NCBI RefSeq assembly: GCF_002222595.2
Contig: NZ_CP022413.2
Coordinates: 2,852,001 to 2,916,000 of the forward strand
Reading direction: 5' to 3'
DNA: 64,000 nt
Source: Blautia hansenii DSM 20583
Lineage (GTDB): Bacteria > Bacillota > Clostridia > Lachnospirales > Lachnospiraceae
The position numbers and the translations under genes were made by a program. Of this stretch, positions 57,766 through 64,000 are shown piece by piece (positions within the stretch are counted from its first letter, which is position 1; every line of letters starts with the position of its first letter). The notes under the pieces were generated by a model. It had not been told where the DNA came from. It was given only the letters and a program-made list of their open reading frames with translations, and made no database searches.

Positions 57766-57794
57766 ACTATAAACGATATGCCTGACGCTGTCAA
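57766..57794 (-). promoter_or_regulatory. Promoter of the riboswitch-ATPase transcript
   Basis: Minus-strand TTGACA (57789-57794) and TATAGT (57766-57771), 17 bases apart. Transcription would start near 57760, just at riboswitch P1. Confidence 0.9.
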
Positions 57795-57802
57795 CCCCTT
57801 TT

Positions 57803-59761
57803 TTAACAGATTTCTGCACCTGCGGGCATATCCTTGTCAGGAGTCATAAGAGCCAATTCGCCGTCAAGCCCTTCCGCACATAAAATCATACCCTCTGAAA
57901 CAACACCGGCTAACTTGGCAGGTTTTAAGTTTACTAAAACCATAACCTTTTTGCCAACCATGTCTTCCGGTTTGTAGTTGGATTTAATTCCTGATACAAT
58001 CTGTTTTACCTGACTTCCGATTTTCACCTGAGAGCAAAGAAGTTTTTTGGATTTTTTCACTTCTTCACAGGCAATAATTTCGCCCACCTGGAACTGCATT
58101 TTCATGAAATCATCAAAAGTAACTTCTTCTTTTGCTTCAATATCTACAACAGGAGCTTCTTCCTCTGCTGCTTCCTCTGTTTTTTCTTCTTCCTTCATAG
58201 CTTCTACTTTTTCCAGAACTTCTTTTACATCCAGACGTGCAAATAAAATTTCCGGTTTCTCTGTAACCTTGTTTCCGGAAGGATATAAGCCAAAAGTTTC
58301 TAATTCTTCGTATTCACGTTTTGGCGCATTTAACTGTGCCAGAATTTTTCCTGTTGTTTCAGGCATAAAGGACTCTAATAAGGAAGCGCCGATACAAATT
58401 CCCTCTACCAGATTGTAGAGAACAGTTGCAAGACGGTCTTTCTTATCCTCGTCTTTTGCCAGAGCCCATGGCATTGTTTCATCAATATATTTGTTGCAGC
58501 GTTTGAATAAAGTAAAGATTTCTGTAATAGCGTCTGCCACACGAAGCTCTTCCATCTTTGCTGCTACTTTTGCCTTTGTTCCCAGTACGACTGCCTTTAA
58601 TTCTTCATCCACAGGCTCACATACATTGGTATTTTTCACTTCTCCGCCAAAATATTTATTGGACATGGAAATAGTTCTGTTTACCAGATTTCCTAAAGTA
58701 TTTGCAAGTTCGGAATTTAAACGCTCTACCATCAGCTCCCATGTAATTACACCATCGTTTTCAAATGGCATTTCATGAAGAACAAAGTAACGCACTGCGT
58801 CTACGCCAAAGAAATCTACTAACTGGTCTGCATAAAGAACATTTCCTTTTGATTTACTCATTTTCCCATCACCCTGTAAAAGCCAAGGATGTCCGAAAAT
58901 CTGTTTTGGCAAAGGCAAATCAAGAGCCATAAGGAAAATCGGCCAGTAAATTGTATGGAAACGGATAATATCTTTTCCAATTAAATGTAAGTCTGCAGGC
59001 CAGTCTTTCTTAAACTGTTCTGTGTTTTCTCCGTCACAATCATATCCAATACCTGTGATATAGTTTGTAAGAGCATCCAACCATACATATACTACGTGTT
59101 TTGGATCGAAGTCTACAGGAATTCCCCATTTAAAGGAAGTTCTGGATACACATAAATCCTGAAGTCCCGGAAGAAGGAAGTTGTTCATCATTTCATTCTT
59201 TCTTGATACAGGCTGAATAAACTCAGGATGTGTATTGATATGATCAATCAGTCTCTGCGCATATTTACTCATTCTAAAGAAATATGCTTCTTCCTTTGCA
59301 GGTGTTACAGGACGTCCGCAATCCGGACACTTGCCATCTACCAGCTGAGACTCTGTAAAGAAAGACTCACATGGTGTACAATACATACCTTCGTAATAGC
59401 CTTTGTAAATATCACCCTGATCATACAGTTTTTTGAAAATTTTCTGTACCTGTTTTTCATGATAATCATCTGTTGTACGGATAAATTTATCATAAGAAGT
59501 ATTCATTAAATCCCAAATACTCTTAATTTCTCCTGCCACATTATCTACAAATTCTTTGCAGGTAACACCGGCTTCTGCTGCCTTTAATTCGATTTTCTGA
59601 CCGTGTTCATCTGTTCCTGTCTGGAAAAACACGTCATATCCCTGCTGTCTTTTAAATCTGGCAATACTGTCTGCAAGAATTGCTTCGTAAGTATTTCCGA
59701 TGTGTGGCTTGCCTGATGTATAGGCAATGGCTGTTGTAATATAATATTTTTTCTTATCCAA
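57803..59761 (-). CDS. metG: Methionyl-tRNA synthetase
   Basis: 652 residues when started at the TTG at 59761 (reads MDKKKYYITTAIAYTSG). AAGGAGG lies 8 bases upstream of the TTG, whereas the GTG nine codons earlier would sit before the ribosome binding site. Class I signature KPHIGNTY (about 16) and KMSKSKGN (about 298) are present, with the knuckle cysteines CTPCESF and CPDCG (about 126-148). The anticodon-binding helical domain follows, then a linker rich in Glu and a C-terminal OB-fold tRNA-binding domain (about 550-652) as in dimeric MetRS. It is controlled by a T-box leader. Confidence 0.97.
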   Translation of the reverse strand: MDKKKYYITTAIAYTSGKPHIGNTYEAILADSIARFKRQQGYDVFFQTGTDEHGQKIELKAAEAGVTCKEFVDNVAGEIKSIWDLMNTSYDKFIRTTDDYHEKQVQKIFKKLYDQGDIYKGYYEGMYCTPCESFFTESQLVDGKCPDCGRPVTPAKEEAYFFRMSKYAQRLIDHINTHPEFIQPVSRKNEMMNNFLLPGLQDLCVSRTSFKWGIPVDFDPKHVVYVWLDALTNYITGIGYDCDGENTEQFKKDWPADLHLIGKDIIRFHTIYWPIFLMALDLPLPKQIFGHPWLLQGDGKMSKSKGNVLYADQLVDFFGVDAVRYFVLHEMPFENDGVITWELMVERLNSELANTLGNLVNRTISMSNKYFGGEVKNTNVCEPVDEELKAVVLGTKAKVAAKMEELRVADAITEIFTLFKRCNKYIDETMPWALAKDEDKKDRLATVLYNLVEGICIGASLLESFMPETTGKILAQLNAPKREYEELETFGLYPSGNKVTEKPEILFARLDVKEVLEKVEAMKEEEKTEEAAEEEAPVVDIEAKEEVTFDDFMKMQFQVGEIIACEEVKKSKKLLCSQVKIGSQVKQIVSGIKSNYKPEDMVGKKVMVLVNLKPAKLAGVVSEGMILCAEGLDGELALMTPDKDMPAGAEIC

Positions 59762-59801
59762 TTTTCTTTCCTCCTTGTATACAGTCACGGAGCGTTTTTT
59801 A

Positions 59802-59828
59802 TTTCATAGGACGTAATTTCCTATGAAA
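59802..59828 (-). promoter_or_regulatory. Extra stem-loop between the T-box terminator and metG
   Basis: Perfect 10-bp inverted repeat TTTCATAGGA/TCCTATGAAA (7-base loop). On the minus strand it follows the T-box terminator and lies 26 bases before the Shine-Dalgarno; no T-run follows, so it is not a terminator. It could stabilise the processed metG message. Confidence 0.55.
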
Positions 59829-59836
59829 CAAAAAAA

Positions 59837-60103
59837 GACTCACCTTCTATATTAAGAAGGCGAGCCTATAACCCACGTTACCACTTCTGTTTATCTGTAC
59901 CTCGCAGTACAAACCTCAACGGGTATCTGTTTAATACCCTGCCGCTATAACAGGCGGACCCTGTCGCAGCCTTGGCAATTTTGCTTCGGTGCGCCTCTCA
60001 GGAGCCATTTTCCATATACCCTCATTCATTCCTCTCAGCCTATGGGAATTTCTCTGTAAAATGCAAAATATATGTACTCTCTCCGTCACTGTGTTTACAT
60101 ATA
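59837..60103 (-). promoter_or_regulatory. T-box leader of metG
   Basis: Minus-strand leader of about 265 bases with the T-box sequence AGAAGTGGTAACGTGGGTT (59870-59888), whose TGGT can pair with the ACCA end of uncharged tRNA-Met. It is followed by the terminator GGCTCGCCTTCT/AGAAGGTGAGTC (59837-59866) and TTTTTTT. Stem I lies upstream; ATG triplets are present on its 3' side (around 60020) as candidate Met specifier, but I could not fix which one sits in the specifier loop. Uncharged tRNA would favour antitermination and metG expression. Confidence 0.9.
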
Positions 60104-60109
60104 TAAAAT

Positions 60110-60138
60110 ATGCTAACATATTCAGGAATATTTGTAAA
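60110..60138 (-). promoter_or_regulatory. Probable promoter of the metG T-box transcript
   Basis: Minus-strand TTTACA (60133-60138) and TAGCAT (60110-60115), 17 bases apart, with an extended TG before the -10. Confidence 0.6.
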
Positions 60139-60149
60139 CACTCTTTTTT

Positions 60150-61493
60150 TTACATAAACTCATGCTCTTTACTGAGTTTTTTCACAATCTTAACAGATGC
60201 TAAAATTGCAATCAAGTTTGGAATTACCATAAGTCCGTTAAACATATCGGACATATTCCATACTAAATCAACCTTTAAAGTAGAACCTACTAAAACACAG
60301 ACAACTACCAAAAAAGCATAAATTTTAACTGCTTTTTGACCCAAAAGGCTACGCACGTTTACTTCACCAAAATAATACCAACCAATAATCGTAGTAAATG
60401 CAAAGAACAACATACAAATAGCAATAAAAATCTTACCAAAAGAACCAAATGCTGAATCAAAGGCAACCTGCGCTAAAGCAGAACCTGTTTCTCCACTTGA
60501 CAATGCTCCTGTAGAAAGAATTACAAGGGCTGTTAAAGTAAGAATTACAAAAGTATCAATAAATACACCCATCATAGCAATAATACCCTGATCTCCAGGA
60601 TGTTTTACATCTGCTGTCGCATGTGCATGAGGTGTAGAACCCATACCTGCTTCATTGGAAAAAAGACCTCTTGCCACACCAAAACGCATAGCTTTCTGCA
60701 CAGTTACACCAAGAGCACCTCCAAGTACTGCCTCCGGTGCAAATGCTGCTACAAAAATATCATGAAATGCAGTCCCTACACTGCTGCCATTCATAAATAA
60801 AATAACTAAGCATCCAATAATATAAATAAGTGCCATTAACGGAACAACTTTTTCTGTAACTCTGGCAATTCTTTTAATACCACCCAGAAAAATAAACGCT
60901 GCTACAATAGCCACTAAAATTCCGACATGAAATGGCTTAACACCAAAAGCATTATAAAAAGAACTTCCAATAGAATTGGACTGTACCATATTTCCCATAA
61001 ATCCTAATGCCAAAATAATTGCAACTGAGAAAAATCCTGCAAGAAACTTACCAAATTTCCCTTTAAAAATATATTTAATATAATAAACAGGGCCTCCTAC
61101 AATTACACCATTTTCTTTTACTCTGGTGTGCTGTGCCATAACTGCTTCTGCATAGATGGTCGCCATTCCAAAAAATGCGCTCACCCACATCCAAAAAATA
61201 GCACCTGGACCTCCTGCTGCAATAGCTGTAGCCGCACCGGCAATATTTCCTGTACCTACCTGAGCTGCAATAGCTGTAGCCAATGCCTGAAAAGAGCTTA
61301 ATCCGTTTTCACTGCTTTTTCCATGAAGAGAAAATCCCCCGAACATCTTCTTCATTCCTACACCAAATTTTCGCACCTGAATAAATTTCAGCGTAAAAGT
61401 ATAAAAAATACCTGTACCTAAAAGTAAGATTAAAAGTGCATAATCCCATAAAAATTTGTTTACCAGCTCCACAATAGACGCTATCATTTCCAT
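60150..61493 (-). CDS. AGCS family sodium:alanine/glycine symporter
   Basis: 447 residues with about eleven membrane helices of the AGCS (alanine or glycine:cation symporter) family. The start is put at 61493 (MEMIASIVELVNKFLWDYAL) because AAGGAG lies 8 bases before it; the longer frame overlaps the ribosome binding site. Family blocks are QVGTGNIAGAATAIAAGGPGAIFWMWVSAFFGMATIYAEA (about 82-121) and FSNEAGMGSTPHAHATADVKHPGDQG. It moves glycine and/or alanine with Na+. A tandem glycine riboswitch in the leader supports glycine as a substrate. Confidence 0.95.
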   Translation of the reverse strand: MEMIASIVELVNKFLWDYALLILLLGTGIFYTFTLKFIQVRKFGVGMKKMFGGFSLHGKSSENGLSSFQALATAIAAQVGTGNIAGAATAIAAGGPGAIFWMWVSAFFGMATIYAEAVMAQHTRVKENGVIVGGPVYYIKYIFKGKFGKFLAGFFSVAIILALGFMGNMVQSNSIGSSFYNAFGVKPFHVGILVAIVAAFIFLGGIKRIARVTEKVVPLMALIYIIGCLVILFMNGSSVGTAFHDIFVAAFAPEAVLGGALGVTVQKAMRFGVARGLFSNEAGMGSTPHAHATADVKHPGDQGIIAMMGVFIDTFVILTLTALVILSTGALSSGETGSALAQVAFDSAFGSFGKIFIAICMLFFAFTTIIGWYYFGEVNVRSLLGQKAVKIYAFLVVVCVLVGSTLKVDLVWNMSDMFNGLMVIPNLIAILASVKIVKKLSKEHEFM

Positions 61494-61540
61494 TTCTCTG
61501 TCTCCTTTTCTTTTCATTCTATTTGCCTATTGTTGTCTGA

Positions 61541-61581
61541 AATAATAAAAAACCTGTGAGATTGCGAAAATCCCACAGGTT
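61541..61581 (-). terminator. Terminator in the glycine riboswitch expression platform
   Basis: Minus-strand stem AACCTGTGGGATT/AATCTCACAGGTT (13 pairs, one wobble) followed by TTTTTTATTATT. It lies between the riboswitch and the symporter start. Confidence 0.9.
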
Positions 61582-61644
61582 AAAGTTCTTTTCAAGCGCA
61601 ACTGCGTTCAACCATAAACGTAGCACCTAAAGGCACTACCTTTA

Positions 61645-61815
61645 CGAAAAACTTCACTGTCCTTTTGCCTGAGAGATTCACAGACACTGTCTGCTTACAC
61701 CTTCGGCACCCTTTTCGGGATTCTCCAGAGAGCCATCCAGATGCAGTCCTGCTTTTTTCAAAGCCCCTGAGAGTATTACTCCTTCGGTGGGCAATATTGC
61801 CTCTTTCCTGCAGCC
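61645..61815 (-). promoter_or_regulatory. Tandem glycine riboswitch
   Basis: Two gcvT-type aptamers read on the minus strand. The first has GGAAAGAGG, CCACCGAAGGAGTAA and ACTCTCAGG (about 61729-61812). The second has GGCTCTCTGGAGA, GGTGCCGAAGGTGTAAGC and AATCTCTCAGGCAAAAGGACAG (about 61645-61738). The two GCCGAAGG/ACCGAAGG glycine-binding cores and CTCTCAGG closing blocks are characteristic. A terminator follows before the AGCS symporter. Confidence 0.95.
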
Positions 61816-61847
61816 TTCTATTGGCACAATATGCAAATAACGATTTT

Positions 61848-61875
61848 ATTATAGCACTGGTTTTTTATTTGTCAA
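61848..61875 (-). promoter_or_regulatory. Promoter of the glycine riboswitch-symporter transcript
   Basis: Minus-strand TTGACA (61870-61875) and TATAAT (61848-61853), 16 bases apart, with an extended TGC before the -10. Confidence 0.85.
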
Positions 61876-61937
61876 TCCCCTTTATGAGGACAAATGTGTT
61901 TTTCTCAAGAACATTTCATAAAAATATATTATATACT

Positions 61938-63566
61938 CTATTTAATACGCACAGGTTGTCTAAGCTCAGTTTTGTTTCCATTTATATCTGTTATTATTGC
62001 TACAATAGTTGCCGTTCCCGGTTTACCTGTCGTAATCTCTGATTTTGGATTTGTAAAAGTCAGCCTATTCTCCCAACTCCAAGTACTAATTGTACCTAAA
62101 AGGAAAGATTTACTAAGCCAAACGCTCCGTTTGTACCACGAATAATCTGGAGCACAGACTTCATCTTCAATCATGTACTCTACCTCATAAACTGCTTCAG
62201 CTGGATTAGTTTGCAAGGTGACATCATATTGCTTTCCGTTTCCGTCAAGAGTAATCTCAACATCAGGAGTACTCTTTCCATCAACTAGCAGAGTAGCCTC
62301 TTTCACAAAACCAATATTGGAAGAAGTGACGCGTACAAACAATTCTTCTCTAGCTGATACACTCTCTGCTGTAATTTTTGCCGTACCAGTAGCATGAGCA
62401 GTATAATTTCCGACATTGTCAACAGACAAAACAGAAGGATTACTACTTGTCCATGTAACACTTTCAGCAGCTGATGCTGGTGTAAAAATAAGCTCATATT
62501 TTCCTGTATCTCCTGGAGAAAGAGATCTATCTCCTTTCATATCTATACGCTGTAACGGAGGCGAATTCTCTGGCTTTTCCCAGCTCGCATCAACCAACAC
62601 CCAATTTTCCAAACCATCAGCAGGAAAATCATAAGGTGTAGTCCATCTGTCAATAGCCCCTCTCTTAAACCCCTTGTCACTAATAGACACTGGCTCCATT
62701 GTTTTTCCATCGCGGCTCTGATTTCCGCATCTCCAACATTTCCAATATCCATCTCTATAAATTTCATCAGTTCCCGTATTATAAACCGGTTCTTCATAAC
62801 GCCAATCATGTTCATGCTTTTTCATTTCACAGGATTCACAGATATAATATGCTGGTTTCAAAATCCATACATGTGTATGAAATGCACCACAACAATCATA
62901 CCTATCGTTCCATTCCCAGTCTGATAAGTCCTGAGAGCAGCCATTACAGGCATGACCATCCTTTCTCTTCTCCCAATCTACCCATTTCCACTTATGGACG
63001 TGTCTGTCTGAAACCCACCTTCCATCTTTTCCTACATAACAATCCCCTATCCATGTATTGCTTGCCATAGTTCCATCATCATACAAGTAATACCATGATC
63101 CATCTATTTCCTGCCAGCCTGTCATCATATAGCCATTCCCGTCAAAATAGTACCAATATCCGTTTATCGACTCCCAGTTACTTGTCGTATAACTTCCATC
63201 TGCATGACAATACCACCAGCCATGAGCCGTATCTATCCACTGGGCTGTTCTCCAACTACCGTCTTCTCCTACATAATAGCCTTCTATCCACGTATTACTT
63301 GCCATAGATCCGTCGCTGTACAGGTAATACCACTTCCCACCTATTTCCTGCCAACCTGTTACCATATAGCCATTTCTGTCAAAATAATACCACTTTCCGT
63401 TGATATATTCCCATGCATTTGTTGTATAACTTCCATCTGTATGGCAATACCACCAGCCATGACTGTCTATATTCCATTGAGCTGCCTGTACTTCTGTATT
63501 GCTTACAACAACACTGCTTATAAAAAGAAATGCGGCTGTCAATAAGCCTGCTCCTTTGTTTCTCAT
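61938..63566 (-). CDS. Secreted cell-wall-binding-repeat protein with CxxC modules and Ig-like domain
   Basis: 542 residues. Signal peptide about 1-28 (LLTAAFLFISSVVVSNTEVQA). Residues about 30-190 hold tandem choline-binding/glucan-binding-type repeats, e.g. GWWYCHTDGSYTTNAWEYI, NGKWYYFDRNGYMVTGWQ and GGKWYYLYSDGSMASNTWI, arranged as two nearly identical blocks of about 75 residues. The middle (about 190-300) carries HACNGC, CCGAFH, YICESCEMKKH and YWKCWRCG, a possible zinc-ribbon-like set. A bacterial Ig-like (Big_2) domain follows at about 345-420 (SVTWTSSNPSVLSVDNVGNYTA), then a beta-rich end. It is probably displayed on the cell wall. It lies 26 bases downstream of the peptidase-like gene. 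Confidence 0.88.
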   Translation of the reverse strand: MRNKGAGLLTAAFLFISSVVVSNTEVQAAQWNIDSHGWWYCHTDGSYTTNAWEYINGKWYYFDRNGYMVTGWQEIGGKWYYLYSDGSMASNTWIEGYYVGEDGSWRTAQWIDTAHGWWYCHADGSYTTSNWESINGYWYYFDGNGYMMTGWQEIDGSWYYLYDDGTMASNTWIGDCYVGKDGRWVSDRHVHKWKWVDWEKRKDGHACNGCSQDLSDWEWNDRYDCCGAFHTHVWILKPAYYICESCEMKKHEHDWRYEEPVYNTGTDEIYRDGYWKCWRCGNQSRDGKTMEPVSISDKGFKRGAIDRWTTPYDFPADGLENWVLVDASWEKPENSPPLQRIDMKGDRSLSPGDTGKYELIFTPASAAESVTWTSSNPSVLSVDNVGNYTAHATGTAKITAESVSAREELFVRVTSSNIGFVKEATLLVDGKSTPDVEITLDGNGKQYDVTLQTNPAEAVYEVEYMIEDEVCAPDYSWYKRSVWLSKSFLLGTISTWSWENRLTFTNPKSEITTGKPGTATIVAIITDINGNKTELRQPVRIK

Positions 63567-63592
63567 ACTGCTTACCTCTTACCCTTTTAATT

Positions 63593-64000
63593 TTATTTTC
63601 TCTTTTTAATATAGCAAATATTACTCACTAAAGAACAGCTATGCTTTTTCACATAGTTCTGATACTCGTAAAAATTAATATAATATTCCCTTCCCCATGA
63701 AGAAATACGTAGCCACTCACTTTCAAATCCTGTAACCACGACAAAATGAGCTGCTGTTTCTGCTATTTTTTCGTATCCCTCTTCTGTCTTATTATAAAAA
63801 GCCAGCTTATGTTTCCTTAAAGGAATAGGAAAGTTCGGGCCGATTGCCAAAATCACAGGTATATCGTGTGCCAGCATAGCTTTTATTCTGTTTGGTATAT
63901 TTCGACTCCTTACCCCAAAGGCTGCCTTTAAAGGAATTCTGTTTTTAATAAAATAACGATTTACCTCTATTCCTAAAAGCCAACCGGGAATTCCCAGACC
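63593..64000 (-). CDS. Partial C39/papain-like cysteine peptidase-type protein
   Basis: The frame is open from the right window edge to the stop at 63593, giving at least 135 residues; the true start lies outside. The visible part begins GLGIPGWLLGIEVNRYFIKN and contains MLAHDIPVILAIGPNFP and AAHFVVVTGFESEWLRISSWGREYYI. The latter matches the His-box (HxVVVTG) and following Asn/Ser-Trp-Gly turn of C39-like (peptidase_C39_2) domains; the catalytic Cys would be upstream and is not visible. An internal ATG at 63877 exists but cuts the conserved domain. The family call is moderate. It may process or accompany the adjacent wall-binding protein. Confidence 0.55.
   Translation of the reverse strand, partial: GLGIPGWLLGIEVNRYFIKNRIPLKAAFGVRSRNIPNRIKAMLAHDIPVILAIGPNFPIPLRKHKLAFYNKTEEGYEKIAETAAHFVVVTGFESEWLRISSWGREYYINFYEYQNYVKKHSCSLVSNICYIKKRK

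Noticed and set aside
61665..62145. Two plus-strand frames over the glycine riboswitch
   Set aside because: They lie on the antisense of a well-supported riboswitch and the end of the wall-binding protein gene.

Overview
The window reads as chromosomal DNA of a low-GC, Gram-positive, spore-forming anaerobe of the Clostridia, most likely a Lachnospiraceae member (Blautia-like; this placement is inference). Support comes from clear Shine-Dalgarno sites, the rif/str gene order, an spmA gene, feoAB with a FeoB-associated Cys-rich peptide, abundant leader RNAs (T-box, tandem glycine riboswitch, manganese riboswitch, L10 leader) and choline-binding-type cell-wall repeats. Most genes lie on the minus strand, so transcription mostly runs right to left. 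No tRNA, rRNA or CRISPR array was recognised.

Left part (1-3.9 kb): the start of a 10-TM metal exporter-like gene, a cysteine desulfidase-like gene, a PepSY lipoprotein, ogt, and a decayed Rpn/transposase-type gene. 3.9-29.4 kb is a split rif/str ribosomal-RNA polymerase region, read from the right: L10 leader-rplJ-rplL, then a cassette (GntR regulator, APC permease, feoA-feoB-Cys-rich peptide, a MITE-like repeat), then rpoB-rpoC, then a second cassette (ROK regulator, DUF4838 protein, sugar ABC transporter), then rpsL-rpsG-fusA-tuf. Each ribosomal/RNAP block keeps its own promoter and terminator.

Middle (29.4-49 kb): orphan spmA, CapA-like protein, and the conserved cluster decarboxylase-gmk-like-holB-ricT-trmN6-rsmI. 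Then come an OmpR/HAMP two-component pair, an AAA ATPase, an XRE regulator with a ProX/YbaK deacylase, an M19 dipeptidase, and a two-gene unit of a membrane Ser/Thr kinase and a 1422-residue Ig-repeat membrane protein.

Right part (49-64 kb): glgB with a TetR regulator. Next to them is a complete-looking retron: a structured RNA of about 190 nt with matching a1/a2 repeats, followed by a reverse transcriptase carrying NAxxH, YCDD and VTG motifs. It has no recognisable effector gene beside it and is the main discovery candidate. Then tatD, an AI-2E family exporter, a P-type cation ATPase under a yybP-ykoY (Mn2+) riboswitch with a terminator, metG under a T-box, an AGCS Na+/amino-acid symporter under a tandem glycine riboswitch, and a secreted cell-wall-binding protein next to a partial C39/papain-like peptidase gene cut by the window edge.
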